A stretch of 64,000 nt of DNA, taken from positions 2,852,001 through 2,916,000 of the forward strand of contig NZ_CP046175.1 in assembly GCF_009708215.1 (NCBI RefSeq), read 5' to 3'. Shown piece after piece: positions 51,531-59,768 of this stretch; position 1 is the stretch's first letter; every line of letters starts with the position of its first letter. The notes under the pieces are model-generated. The model was given only the letters and a program-made list of their open reading frames with translations. It did no database searches and was not told the origin of the DNA. This stretch comes from Occultella kanbiaonis. Lineage in GTDB: Bacteria; Actinomycetota; Actinomycetes; Actinomycetales; Beutenbergiaceae. The translations under genes and the position numbers were made by a program.

Positions 51531-52077
51531 CGGAACTCCCCCAGGCGGCCGCGAGCTCGGCGCGGGTGTCGGCGAGCAGTTCCGGGAGGGCCTTCGTGCG
51601 GCCGACGATCGGAAGGAAGTTGGCGTCCCCGGACCAGCGGGGCACGACGTGCTGGTGCGCGTGCGCGGCCACCCCGGCGCCGGCGGCGGAACCCTGGTTC
51701 ATGCCGAGATTGAAGCCGTCCGGGTGCTTGGCCGCGGTGAGCGCGTGGATCGAGGCCACCACCAGGTCGTCCAGCTCGTGCCGCTCGGCCGTGGTCAGGT
51801 CCACCAGGTCGGCGACATGCCGGTAGGGGCACACCAGCAGGTGCCCGGAGTTGTACGGGTACAGGTTCAGCAGCACGTACCCGGTCTCGCCCCGGTGGAC
51901 GATCAGGGTCTCGTCGTCGGCCCGCTGCGGCGCCGCACAGAAAGGGCAGTCCCGGGCGGCGTCGGAGACGGGCTTGGACTCCCCACCGATGTAGGCCATC
52001 CGGTGCGGCGTCCAGAGCCGCTGGTAGCCGTCCGGCTCGCCCGGGTGGGCGCCGGCATCCTCGACGTCAGGCGCCAC
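51517..52077 (-). CDS. HIT-domain protein (Ap4A phosphorylase-like)
   Basis: A 186-residue nucleotide hydrolase or transferase. The histidine triad HAHQHVV (139-145) and GMNQGSAAGAGVAAH precede it; CPFC (44-47) may bind zinc. Mycobacterial relatives at the same position are Ap4A phosphorylases, so the same activity is plausible. The gene starts one base after the thrS stop, and its end overlaps pgsA by 14 bases. Confidence 0.88.
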   Translation of the reverse strand: MAPDVEDAGAHPGEPDGYQRLWTPHRMAYIGGESKPVSDAARDCPFCAAPQRADDETLIVHRGETGYVLLNLYPYNSGHLLVCPYRHVADLVDLTTAERHELDDLVVASIHALTAAKHPDGFNLGMNQGSAAGAGVAAHAHQHVVPRWSGDANFLPIVGRTKALPELLADTRAELAAAWGSSDGAR

Positions 52078-52078
52078 G

Positions 52079-54109
52079 TCAGACCTGGACCCGCTGCCGG
52101 ATCGCGTCGGTGATCAGCGAGATCGCCTCCGGCACGGGCACCCCGTTGCGCTGGGTGCCGTCCCGGTACCGGAACGAGACCGCACCGGCCTCGGCGTCCT
52201 CACCACCGGCGATCAGGACGAACGGCACCTTCTCCTTGGTGGCGGTGCGGATCTTCTTGTTGAACCGGTCGTCGCCGGCATCCACCTCGGCGCGCACGCC
52301 GGCGGCGCGCAGCTGGGCGACGACGTCTGCGAGGTAGTCGTTGAACGGTTCCGCCACCGGGACCGCGACCACCTGCACGGGGGCAAGCCACGGGGGGAAC
52401 GCGCCGGCGTAGTGCTCCAGGAGCACACCGAAGAACCGTTCGATGGATCCGAACAGGGCGCGGTGGATCATCACGGGCCGCTGCCGGCTGCCGTCGCTCG
52501 CGGTGTACTCGAGCTCGAACAGCTCCGGCTCGAAGAAGTCGAGCTGGATCGTGGAGAGCTGCCAGGTGCGTCCGATCGCGTCCTTGGCCTGCACGGAGAT
52601 CTTCGGCCCGTAGAACGCGGCGCCGCCCGGGTCCGGCACGAGCTCGAGCCCGGACTCTCCCGCGACCTCCTCGAGGACCCGGGTCGCCTCGTCCCAGGTG
52701 GCCTCGTCCCCGACGGACTTCTCCGGGTCCCGGGTGGACAGCTCCAGGTAGAAGTCGTCCAGGCCGTAGTCCTTGAGCAGGTCCAGCACGAAGGACAGCA
52801 GCGAGGCGAGCTCGTCGCGCATCTGCTCGCGGGTGGTGTAGATGTGCGCATCGTCCTGCGTGAACCCGCGGGCCCGGGTCAGGCCGTGCACCACGCCGGA
52901 CTTCTCGTACCGGTACACGTGCCCGAACTCGAACAGCCGCAGCGGCAGCTCGCGGTAGGAGCGGCCCCGGGCGCTGAACACGAGGTTGTGCATCGGGCAG
53001 TTCATCGGCTTCAGGTAGTAGTCCTGGCCGGCCCGGGTCACCTCGCCGTCGGCGTCGCGCACCTCGTCCAGGTGCATCGGCGGGTACATCCCCTCGGCGT
53101 ACCAGTCCAGATGCCTCGAGGTCTGGAACAGCTTCGCCTTGGTGATGTGCGGGGTGTTCACGAAGGAGTAACCGGCCTCGATGTGCCGGCGACGCGAGTA
53201 GTCCTCCATCTCCATCCGGATCATCGCGCCCTTGGGGTGGAACACCGGGAGCCCCGAGCCGACCTCCTCGGGGAAGGAGAACAGGTCCATCTCGGCGCCG
53301 AGTTTGCGGTGGTCGCGGCGCTCGGCCTCGGCGAGGCGATCCTTGTAGGCGACCAACTCGTCCTTCGTGGGCCAGGCGGTGCCGTAGATGCGCTGGAGCT
53401 GTGGGTTCTTCTCGCTGCCACGCCAGTACGCGGCCGCACTGCGCATCAGGGAGAAGCCGTTGCCGATCAGCCGGGTGGAGGGCAGGTGCGGGCCGCGGCA
53501 GAGGTCCTTCCACGCGGTCGCACCATCGCGGCGCAGGTTGTCGTAGATGGTGAGCTCACCGGCGCCGACCTCGGCCCCGGCGCCCTCGGCGGCCGCAGAG
53601 GCGTCCGCGCCGGACCCCTTCAGACCGATCAGCTCGAGCTTGTACGGCTCGGCGGCGAGCTCGGCGCGCGCCTCGTCATCGCTGACCACCCGACGGCGGA
53701 AGGTCTGGCCCTCCTTGATGATCCGCTGCATGGCCTTCTCGAGCGCCTTGAGGGAGTCCGGAGTGAACGGCTCCTCCACGTCGAAGTCGTAGTAGAAGCC
53801 GTCGGTGATCGGCGGGCCGATGCCGAGCTTGGCGTCCGGGTTCACCTGCTGCACCGCCTGGGCGAGCACGTGCGCGGCGGAGTGCCGCAGGATGCTCAGC
53901 CCGTCCGGGCTGTCGATCGTCACCGCCTCGACGGCGGCGGCACCGTCGAGCGCGACCGCGAGGTCCCGTAGCTCGCCGTCCACGCGGACGGCGACGACGT
54001 TGCGCTGCTCGGCGTACAGGTCGCTCGCCGTGGTGCCGGCCTCGACAGAGCGTTCGACACCATCGATGAGCAGGTTCAGGTCGGGCACGTTGTGGCTCCA
54101 AGCGGGCAT
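52079..54109 (-). CDS. thrS: Threonine-tRNA ligase
   Basis: Class II synthetase of 676 residues. TGS domain at the N-terminus (about 8-70), editing domain ([11 protein letters not shown] with conserved HxxxH and the later [12 protein letters not shown]), catalytic core ([19 protein letters not shown] motif 3, [10 protein letters not shown] and [32 protein letters not shown] motif 2), and anticodon domain. ATG 54109 ([10 protein letters not shown]) is used; the start could be slightly further in. A -10-like TACGAT (54136-54141) is upstream. No T-box is seen. Confidence 0.95.
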   Translation of the reverse strand: MPAWSHNVPDLNLLIDGVERSVEAGTTASDLYAEQRNVVAVRVDGELRDLAVALDGAAAVEAVTIDSPDGLSILRHSAAHVLAQAVQQVNPDAKLGIGPPITDGFYYDFDVEEPFTPDSLKALEKAMQRIIKEGQTFRRRVVSDDEARAELAAEPYKLELIGLKGSGADASAAAEGAGAEVGAGELTIYDNLRRDGATAWKDLCRGPHLPSTRLIGNGFSLMRSAAAYWRGSEKNPQLQRIYGTAWPTKDELVAYKDRLAEAERRDHRKLGAEMDLFSFPEEVGSGLPVFHPKGAMIRMEMEDYSRRRHIEAGYSFVNTPHITKAKLFQTSRHLDWYAEGMYPPMHLDEVRDADGEVTRAGQDYYLKPMNCPMHNLVFSARGRSYRELPLRLFEFGHVYRYEKSGVVHGLTRARGFTQDDAHIYTTREQMRDELASLLSFVLDLLKDYGLDDFYLELSTRDPEKSVGDEATWDEATRVLEEVAGESGLELVPDPGGAAFYGPKISVQAKDAIGRTWQLSTIQLDFFEPELFELEYTASDGSRQRPVMIHRALFGSIERFFGVLLEHYAGAFPPWLAPVQVVAVPVAEPFNDYLADVVAQLRAAGVRAEVDAGDDRFNKKIRTATKEKVPFVLIAGGEDAEAGAVSFRYRDGTQRNGVPVPEAISLITDAIRQRVQV

Positions 54110-54186
54110 GGGTGAGGCGATGAACTGACGCCTCGATCGTAGCGAGTCCGCCGGGCCCGATCGGCCGCGCACCCCCGGCTGGCCGG

Positions 54187-54205
54187 CCGGTCCTCGACCG
54201 ACCGG
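54187..54205. terminator. Small hairpin after the 53-residue gene
   Basis: CCGGTC-ctcgacc-GACCGG lies just beyond the stop of the small gene at 54210 on the minus strand. It is a weak terminator candidate without a U-tract. Confidence 0.35.
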
Positions 54206-54209
54206 AGGC

Positions 54210-54371
54210 TCAGCCCAGTTCCTTGGCCTTGGCCGCGGCCTGGCCGGTGATCTCGTCGATCTCCTCGGGCGTGTGGTCCTTGATCTGCTCGGCGATCTGC
54301 TCCGAGAGGGCCTCGATGCCCTCCGGGCTCGCTTCGGCCTTGGCCTTGCTGATGATGTCGTCGATGCCCAT
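54210..54371 (-). CDS. Small acidic helical protein (53 residues), unknown function
   Basis: Encodes [22 protein letters not shown] followed by [31 protein letters not shown], an Asp/Glu/Lys-rich helical protein. It resembles small actinobacterial proteins sometimes annotated as antitoxin-like, but no partner toxin is adjacent. ATG 54371 has GGAG at 5 bases. Codon usage fits a real gene. Function is unknown. Confidence 0.55.
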   Translation of the reverse strand: MGIDDIISKAKAEASPEGIEALSEQIAEQIKDHTPEEIDEITGQAAAKAKELG

Positions 54372-54452
54372 GGGTGCTCCTCGCCGGCGGCGTCCGCAGG
54401 CGCTCAGGTTACGCTGCCCGGCCGCCCACACCCGGGCGGCGCGCTGTCATGC

Positions 54453-55508
54453 TCACGCGAGGTGTTCGGTCAGGGCCGCGAGGAACTCGGCCTGGCGCTC
54501 GAGGTGCGGCGAGTGCCCGGCACCCTCGAGCAGCACCTCGCGGTAGGTGCCGCCGGCCGCCGCGTAGGCCTCCAGCACGGCGCGGGTCTGGGCGACCATC
54601 GGGCTCGGCGGGGCCACGTCCGCGCCCGGCCAGCCAGGGATCACACCGGCCGCACCGAGCTGGTTGATGTCGAAGAACGTCGCGTCGCCCACGATCGCGT
54701 CCGCGCTGCCGTGCACCCACAGGATCGGCGGCTTGGTCTCGAGATCGACGATGCCGGAGGCGTCGAAGTACTTCGGGGCCATCGTGTTCAGCACGCCGCG
54801 GGTGCCGGCGGCGAACCCCGGCCAGTTCTCCGAGACGACCGAGTCCCCCGGGTAGTTGTCGGGTCCGGTCCTCGTGGTGAGCATCGAGGTGACCCAGACG
54901 TCCTCATGCTCGGTCTCGAAGCCTGCGGCCACGTAGGACGAGCGGTACACCGAGCGCGGCGACGTCGGCGCCTCGTCGCTGGTGTCGCCGGCCTCGAGGC
55001 GGGCCACGAAGTCGGGGTTCGCACCACCGGCGCCGACACCGGCGTCGTCGGAGGTGAGTCGTTCGCCGTCCGTGCCACGGGTCCCGCCGAAGCCGTAGGG
55101 CGAGACCGGAGCCTGCAGCGTGAGGGTGCGGACCGGGTGGTCGAGCGCGTACTGCAGCACCACGCCGGCGCCCATGCTCCACCCGACCAGGTCCACGTCC
55201 AGGTCCCAGCCGCCGAGTCGCAGTTCCTCGATCACGCCGCGGACGTCGTCGCTGAAGTCCCGCAGGCCACGGGTGGCGTCGACCGGCAGCGTCTCGGAGT
55301 CGCCGAACCCGCGCAGGTCGATCGCGTAGGCGTCAACGTCCGCTGGCAGGGCCAGCATCAGGGGCTGCCAGAACAGGGACGAGGACACGTTGCCGTGGAC
55401 GAACACCACGGTGCGCCGCGTGGCAGACGTCGCCGGCCGTCGCAGCACGTTCGCACGCAGCCGAGGTGTCTGGACCGCTTCGGCGGTGATGCCCTCGAAG
55501 ATCGTCAT
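54453..55508 (-). CDS. Alpha/beta hydrolase
   Basis: A 351-residue alpha/beta hydrolase. The oxyanion segment is FVHGNVSSSLFWQPL, the nucleophile elbow is GWSMGAG (Ser), the acid and His are in WVHGSADAIVGD and GAGHSPHLE. A long lid (about 150-240) has GFGGTRGTDGERLTSDDAG. It has no signal peptide, so it is cytosolic. Substrate is unknown; the fold fits lipid or ester hydrolysis. ATG 55508 begins MTIFEGITAEAV; the longer frame upstream is not conserved. Confidence 0.85.
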   Translation of the reverse strand: MTIFEGITAEAVQTPRLRANVLRRPATSATRRTVVFVHGNVSSSLFWQPLMLALPADVDAYAIDLRGFGDSETLPVDATRGLRDFSDDVRGVIEELRLGGWDLDVDLVGWSMGAGVVLQYALDHPVRTLTLQAPVSPYGFGGTRGTDGERLTSDDAGVGAGGANPDFVARLEAGDTSDEAPTSPRSVYRSSYVAAGFETEHEDVWVTSMLTTRTGPDNYPGDSVVSENWPGFAAGTRGVLNTMAPKYFDASGIVDLETKPPILWVHGSADAIVGDATFFDINQLGAAGVIPGWPGADVAPPSPMVAQTRAVLEAYAAAGGTYREVLLEGAGHSPHLERQAEFLAALTEHLA

Positions 55509-55716
55509 CGTGCGGCCTTCCCCGTCGGCCCGGCCACCTCGCCGGTCTCGCGCTCAGATTAGCCAGTACCCACGCACCTCCACGGACGAACGGCCCACGC
55601 CGCCAATCGCTGTCTCGTTCAACAGTGCGCCCCTGCGACGGTGTCTTGGAGCACGACGTCGGTCGGACGGCGTGGCAGGTCCGCCGGGCCGAATGGCGTG
55701 GGCCAGAGTTGCGTCG

Positions 55717-56058
55717 ATGGAGACAGTGACGCTCTGGCGCCCGACCGGACCCGAAGAACTCGCGCTCGTCGAGGCGTCGGGCTGGCACGAGTGGCCACCA
55801 CGACTGCTGGACCAGCCGATCTTCTACCCCGTGCTGAACGAGGACTACGCGACGAAGATCGCCCGCGATTGGAACGTCAAGGCGAGCGGCGTGGGTTTCG
55901 TGACTCGCTTCGAGGTCGAGAAGGCGTTCCTCGACCGATACGACGTGCAGCAGGCAGGAGGTCGGACGATCCTCGAGTACTGGATCCCCGCCGAAGACCT
56001 CGACGAGTTCAACCGGCACATCGTCGGCCTGATCGAGCTCGTCGCCGAGTACCGCTGA
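55717..56058 (+). CDS. Small protein of the family often annotated ADP-ribosylation/crystallin J1
   Basis: A 113-residue protein, METVTLWRPTGPEELALVEAS at the N-terminus and DEFNRHIVGLIELVAEYR at the C-terminus. The pattern WPPRL-DQPIFYPVLNE-YATKIARDWNV is what I recall for this family, whose name comes from a tentative link and not from activity data. Function is unknown. ATG 55717 is preceded by a weak GGGCCAG. The surrounding 55509-55716 divergent gap shows no clear promoter. Slightly lower GC than neighbours is an impression, not measured. Confidence 0.6.
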   Translation: METVTLWRPTGPEELALVEASGWHEWPPRLLDQPIFYPVLNEDYATKIARDWNVKASGVGFVTRFEVEKAFLDRYDVQQAGGRTILEYWIPAEDLDEFNRHIVGLIELVAEYR

Positions 56059-56118
56059 GCCCTCCCAGACGCCGACCGGTGAAATACCGACGGGGCGTCG
56101 CGCACCAGAAACAGCACA

Positions 56119-56141
56119 GGAGCGGCCAGCCTGGCCGCTCC
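56119..56141 (-). terminator. Terminator of tRNA-Val(CAC)
   Basis: On the minus strand GGAGCGGCCA-ggc-TGGCCGCTCC is a perfect 10-base stem with a 3-base loop, 14 bases after the tRNA 3' end. TGTGCTGTTTCTGG follows. Confidence 0.8.
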
Positions 56142-56155
56142 CTGCACGAAACGTG

Positions 56156-56227
56156 TGGGCGATACTGGGTTCGAACCAGTGACCTCCTCGGTGTGAACGA
56201 GGCGCTCTACCACTGAGCCAATCGCCC
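56156..56227 (-). tRNA. tRNA-Val (anticodon CAC)
   Basis: 72-base cloverleaf. Acceptor GGGCGAT pairs with ATCGCCC; anticodon stem CCTCG/CGAGG closes the loop TTCACAC, giving anticodon CAC (Val, codon GUG). The T arm has GGTTCGAAC. Discriminator base is A at 56156. CCA is not encoded. It is 79% or so similar to the tRNA-Val(GAC) at 57732 by eye, in inverse orientation. Confidence 0.96.
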
Positions 56228-56327
56228 GCGCTGCACGCTGTTCGAGCCGTGCAACTGACGAGAGACGATACTAGCAGCGCTCCGGAGGGCCGAACGCCAC
56301 CCGCGCGCGAGGTGCGCGCTCCAGTCG

Positions 56328-57437
56328 TCAGCCGGGGGTCGACGCCAGGCCGACGAGCCGGCGGGCCTTGAGTTCGGTCTCCTCCCACTCGGCCGCGGCG
56401 TCGCTGCCCCAGGTGATGCCGGCGCCGGTGCCGAACCGCAGTTCGCCGTCGGACCACCAGAAGGTCCGGATCCCGACGGCGAGCCGCGCCTCGCCCGCAT
56501 CGGCGTCCAGCCAGCCGATCTGGCCGCAGTACGGCCCTCGGGCCGTCGGCTCGAGCTCACCGATGAGGCGCAGGGCCGAGGACTTGGGCGCACCGGAGAC
56601 AGAACCGGGCGGGTGCGTCGCCCCGAGCAGCGCTTCCCAGTCCACCCGGCCACCGCGTCCCGGGGCCAGCTTGCCGCGGACCCTGGAGACCAGGTGCACC
56701 AGGCCCGGGTGTTCCTCGGTGGCGAGCAGGTCGGTGACCTCCACCGTGCCGGGCAGGCACACCCGGGCGAGGTCGTTGCGGACCAGGTCGGTGATCATCA
56801 CATTCTCGGCGCGGTCCTTCGCGCCGAGACCCTCGGCGGTGACCGCGGTGCCCTTGATCGGCCCGGACGTGACGTACCCGTCGCGCACCCGCACCGAGAG
56901 CTCCGGCGACGCGCTCACCACCCAGCTGCCCGGCCACTGCGGACCGGCAGGCACGTCGATGAGTGCCGCGTACGGCGCGGGGTTGCCCGTGGCGAGCCGC
57001 ACGGCAAGGGCGGCCGCGTCGGGACGCCAGCCACCGCCGTCGGGCAATGCCGCCTGCACCAGCGGCCCTGCCAGGGGCGCGGACAGCACCCGGCAGATGT
57101 TCGCCTGGTAGACCTCGCCCTCGAGCACGGCGGCCCGGACCGCCTCGACGGCCGCGATGTACTCGATGCGCGACATGGTGCTGCTCCACTGCTCGGGCGC
57201 GGGCCCGTGCCAGGACTCGGCGTCGCGCACCACGGCGTCCGTAACCCCGGTGCGGTGCACGTCGGCGAACCGCCACGCGTGCAGCGGCCCGTCGAACTCG
57301 GCCACCACGACCCACCAGCCGCCGTCGTCCAGGGCCTCGGGCTCGCGGGCCAGGTCGGCGTAGCCGATCACCTCTCGGGCGCGGACGCCACGGAACCAGG
57401 CCCGTGCTCGATCAGAGCCCGGAGGCGTTGTGGTCAC
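56328..57437 (-). CDS. pabB: Aminodeoxychorismate synthase component I-like protein (chorismate-binding family)
   Basis: Chorismate-utilising enzyme of 369 residues, probably PabB, making 4-amino-4-deoxychorismate for folate. The core has TSGPIKGTAVTAEG, MITDLVRNDLARVCLPGTVEVTDL, HPPGSVSGAPKSSALRLI and GPYCGQIGWLDADAGEARLAVGIRTFW. The Lys in PIKGT and the GAPK segment are typical of PabB, though anthranilate synthase I is related. GTG 57437 is preferred to 57443, because TAGCGT (57444-57449) ends 6 bases before it. No pabA/pabC gene is next to it. Confidence 0.83.
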   Translation of the reverse strand: MTTTPPGSDRARAWFRGVRAREVIGYADLAREPEALDDGGWWVVVAEFDGPLHAWRFADVHRTGVTDAVVRDAESWHGPAPEQWSSTMSRIEYIAAVEAVRAAVLEGEVYQANICRVLSAPLAGPLVQAALPDGGGWRPDAAALAVRLATGNPAPYAALIDVPAGPQWPGSWVVSASPELSVRVRDGYVTSGPIKGTAVTAEGLGAKDRAENVMITDLVRNDLARVCLPGTVEVTDLLATEEHPGLVHLVSRVRGKLAPGRGGRVDWEALLGATHPPGSVSGAPKSSALRLIGELEPTARGPYCGQIGWLDADAGEARLAVGIRTFWWSDGELRFGTGAGITWGSDAAAEWEETELKARRLVGLASTPG

Positions 57438-57443
57438 GGTCAC

Positions 57444-57449
57444 ACGCTA
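57444..57449 (-). promoter_or_regulatory. Candidate -10 box of pabB (leaderless)
   Basis: TAGCGT on the minus strand ends 6 bases before GTG 57437. The tRNA promoter lies immediately upstream on the other strand. Confidence 0.45.
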
Positions 57450-57464
57450 CCCAGGTGGGGCCGG

Positions 57465-57495
57465 TTGGACGTTCGGCCCGGGACTGGGTTAGAGT
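57465..57495 (+). promoter_or_regulatory. Promoter of the tRNA-Gly-Cys-Val cluster
   Basis: TTGGAC (-35, 57465-57470) and TAGAGT (-10, 57490-57495) on the + strand are 19 bases apart, or 18 if TTAGAG is taken as the -10. The first tRNA starts about 45 bases later. Confidence 0.6.
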
Positions 57496-57540
57496 CTCCG
57501 ACGCACGCAGAAACCACTTTCGGGTGGGAGAAGCGAGCAT

Positions 57541-57613
57541 GCGGACGTGGCTCAGTTGGTAGAGCATCACCTTGCCAAGGTGAGGGTCGCGGGTTCGAGT
57601 CCCGTCGTCCGCT
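57541..57613 (+). tRNA. tRNA-Gly (anticodon GCC)
   Basis: 73-base cloverleaf. Acceptor GCGGACG/CGTCCGC, D arm GGCTCAGTTGGTAGAGC, anticodon stem TCACC/GGTGA with loop TTGCCAA, giving GCC (Gly). T arm GGTTCGAGTCC. First gene of a three-tRNA array. Confidence 0.97.
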
Positions 57614-57652
57614 CGGAGGCACCACTCCGGTGGGTCCCAGGAAAGTACCACC

Positions 57653-57723
57653 GGTGGGTTGGCCGAGAGGCGAGGCAGCGGCCTGCAAAGCCGTATACAC
57701 GGGTTCGAATCCCGTACCCACCT
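57653..57723 (+). tRNA. tRNA-Cys (anticodon GCA)
   Basis: 71-base cloverleaf. Acceptor GGTGGGT/ACCCACC, anticodon stem CGGC/GCCG with loop CTGCAAA, giving GCA (Cys). T arm GGGTTCGAATCCC. Spaced 39 bases from tRNA-Gly and 8 from tRNA-Val. Confidence 0.96.
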
Positions 57724-57731
57724 CGCAGCCC

Positions 57732-57803
57732 GGGCGATTGGCGCAGCGGTAGCGCGCTTCCCTGACACGGAAGAGGTCACTGGTTCGATCCCAGTATCGC
57801 CCA
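57732..57803 (+). tRNA. tRNA-Val (anticodon GAC)
   Basis: 72-base cloverleaf. Acceptor GGGCGAT/ATCGCCC, anticodon stem CTTCC/GGAAG with loop CTGACAC, giving GAC (Val, GUC/GUU codons). T arm GGTTCGATCC. Strongly similar to the oppositely oriented tRNA-Val(CAC). Third gene of the array. No direct repeat of the 3' end was found downstream that would mark an att site. Confidence 0.97.
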
Positions 57804-57823
57804 CAAGAGGTGTAGCAGGTCTG

Positions 57824-57855
57824 CAGGCCCGTCCGGAGAGATCCGGGCGGGCCTG
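57824..57855 (+). terminator. Terminator of the tRNA array
   Basis: CAGGCCCG-T-CCGG, loop AGAGAT, CCGG-G-CGGGCCTG forms a 13-pair stem (one T-G wobble), 20 bases after tRNA-Val. TTGCGTTTGTCG follows. Confidence 0.85.
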
Positions 57856-57991
57856 TTGCGTTTGTCGCCCGACCCGCGCCGACGGCGACGCCGCCCGATG
57901 CGGCCCCGACTCCCGGAAAGCGCATACCCCAATCTGCGGCAACATCCGGCAACCCATGGCCGGGCACCCCCGCGGGCCGCCCATCATCGGG

Positions 57992-58003
57992 GTTTCACGA
58001 AAC
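57992..58003 (+). promoter_or_regulatory. Inverted repeat upstream of the beta-helix gene
   Basis: GTTTC-AC-GAAAC, arms of 5 bases and a 2-base spacer, just upstream of the AAGGAGG ribosome site. The form and position suit a LacI- or GntR-type repressor site, but no regulator gene is nearby. Confidence 0.4.
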
Positions 58004-58018
58004 TTCAAGGAGGAAGTT

Positions 58019-59635
58019 GTGCAGATCTCACGTCGAGGATTCCTAGTGGGTGCAGCCACGATCGGTGGGGTGGGCGGGTCGACCGCGACCGCCGCTCACG
58101 CCGCCACCGGGCCGGCTGCGCCCGGCGCCCGCTCGCGGCGCTCGAGCGCCGGCACCTGGAACTCCGCCCTGGTCCGCGTGAACGCGCGCGGCGGCCTGGT
58201 CTACCCCCGCCGCGACGGGCACCGGCTGCCCGACTTCGGCCACACCGGCTACCACCGCGGCGGCCGGGACATCCCCGACGTCCCCGTGGTCCACTCGATC
58301 GCCCCGTTGCCCGAGGGTGCGGACAACCACGACCACATCGAGGCCGCCATCGCGGTGGTCGGTGCCCTGCCGGTGGGCGAGGACGGGTTCCGAGGCGCGC
58401 TGCTGCTCGAGGCCGGCGTGTACGTGGTGAGCCGCACGATCGACCAGCCCTACAGCGGCGTCGTCATCCGGGGTGTCGGCGACGGCGCCGATCCGGCGAC
58501 GAACACGATCATCCGGCCGCAGGGCGGGGACCCGGAGCGCAACGCCATCGTCATCGGCGACAACGGCAACTGGGACGGTGAGGTGCCCGGCACCCGCACC
58601 GATCTCGTCAGCGACCTCGTGCGCGTGGCGGACGCTGCCTTCACGGTGGCGGACGCCTCGGGCCTGAGCGTCGGTGACAACATCATCATCACCCACCCGT
58701 GCACCCAGGAATGGATCGACGCCGTCGACGGCGGCGGCACCGGCATCGACGCACCGTGGACGCCGGGACAGCTCCCGATCGTGTACAACCGGTACGTCAC
58801 CGCCATCATCGGCAACCGGGTGAGTGTCGACGTGCCGCTGTTCACGACCCTCGACCGGTCCCTGTCCCAGAGTTACGTCTACGTGTGGGACCAGGCACGT
58901 CGCGTCACCGAGGTCGGCATCGAGGACCTGCGGGTGGACGTCGCCTACGACGGCCCGACCACGCAGAACGGGTCCCACGCCAAGCACGCGATCCGGATCC
59001 GTCAGGCCGAGGACGCCTGGGTGCGCCGGTGCACCGTGCTGCACTTCAGCCAGTCCGGCATCGTCACGGGCACCACCACGCGGGCCACGGTCGTCGCCTG
59101 CCACGCGCTGGACCCGGTCTCCGAGATCACCGGGAGCATGCGCTACAACTTCAACCTGGAACGCAACTCCCAGCAGGTGCTGTTCACGGACTGCCACGCC
59201 ACCGAGTCCCGGCACGCGTTCGTCTCGAACGGGACGAGCTCGGTCTCCGGCGTGGTGTTCCACCGCACCACCGCGACCGGTTCGCACACCTCGAGCGAGG
59301 GGCACCGGCAATGGACCCAGGGGCTGTTGTTCGACAACCACACCGAGCTCGAGCCGAACAGCGAGCGCACCATCGGTCTGTACAACCGTGGCGACTGGGG
59401 CACCGGGCACGGCTGGTCCGCGGTGCACTCGGTGGCCTGGAACACCGACACGGCCGGCACCCAACTGGTCGTCCAGCGCCCACCGACCGGGCAGAACTAC
59501 GCGATCGGGTGCTTCGGCGAGGTCACCGGCGACGGCCCGTACCCGCACCCCGAGGGCTGGATCGAGGGCACCGATCGCGGCGCACTGAACCCGGAGTCGC
59601 TCTACGAGGCCCAGCTCGCGGACCGGCTCCGCTAG
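58019..59635 (+). CDS. Tat-exported right-handed beta-helix protein (polysaccharide lyase-like)
   Basis: A 538-residue secreted protein. The Tat motif is SRRGF (4-8) followed by a hydrophobic stretch, with a signal-cleavage A-H-A at 26-28. The mature part has repeated short beta-strands and motifs HDHIEAAIAVVGALPVG, GVVIRGVGDGADPATNTIIRPQGG, HAIRIRQAEDAWVRRCTVLHFSQSGIVTG and HAFVSNGTSSVSGVVFHRTTATGS, typical of parallel beta-helices. The best guess is a pectate/alginate-type lyase or sugar-binding protein; catalytic residues are not identified. GTG 58019 has a strong AAGGAGG site 5 bases upstream. Confidence 0.72.
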   Translation: MQISRRGFLVGAATIGGVGGSTATAAHAATGPAAPGARSRRSSAGTWNSALVRVNARGGLVYPRRDGHRLPDFGHTGYHRGGRDIPDVPVVHSIAPLPEGADNHDHIEAAIAVVGALPVGEDGFRGALLLEAGVYVVSRTIDQPYSGVVIRGVGDGADPATNTIIRPQGGDPERNAIVIGDNGNWDGEVPGTRTDLVSDLVRVADAAFTVADASGLSVGDNIIITHPCTQEWIDAVDGGGTGIDAPWTPGQLPIVYNRYVTAIIGNRVSVDVPLFTTLDRSLSQSYVYVWDQARRVTEVGIEDLRVDVAYDGPTTQNGSHAKHAIRIRQAEDAWVRRCTVLHFSQSGIVTGTTTRATVVACHALDPVSEITGSMRYNFNLERNSQQVLFTDCHATESRHAFVSNGTSSVSGVVFHRTTATGSHTSSEGHRQWTQGLLFDNHTELEPNSERTIGLYNRGDWGTGHGWSAVHSVAWNTDTAGTQLVVQRPPTGQNYAIGCFGEVTGDGPYPHPEGWIEGTDRGALNPESLYEAQLADRLR

Positions 59636-59768
59636 ACCCGCCCGCGCGGGGCGTCCGCGATTTATCACGGGCGCCCCCTTGCGGCCCTTGCTAGGTTCTC
59701 TGAGAGGTTGATCACACGGCGTCAGAACGGCGGGATCGATGTCCGGATCGAACACAGCAGGTGGGGCC

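Noticed and set aside
54109-54170. T-box riboswitch before thrS, and likewise before alaS, aspS and hisS
   Set aside because: No T-box consensus, specifier loop or antiterminator is visible in the short leaders.
57732-59635. Phage or island integration at the tRNA-Val(GAC) 3' end
   Set aside because: No direct repeat of the tRNA 3' end, integrase or phage gene was found in the 6 kb downstream that is visible.
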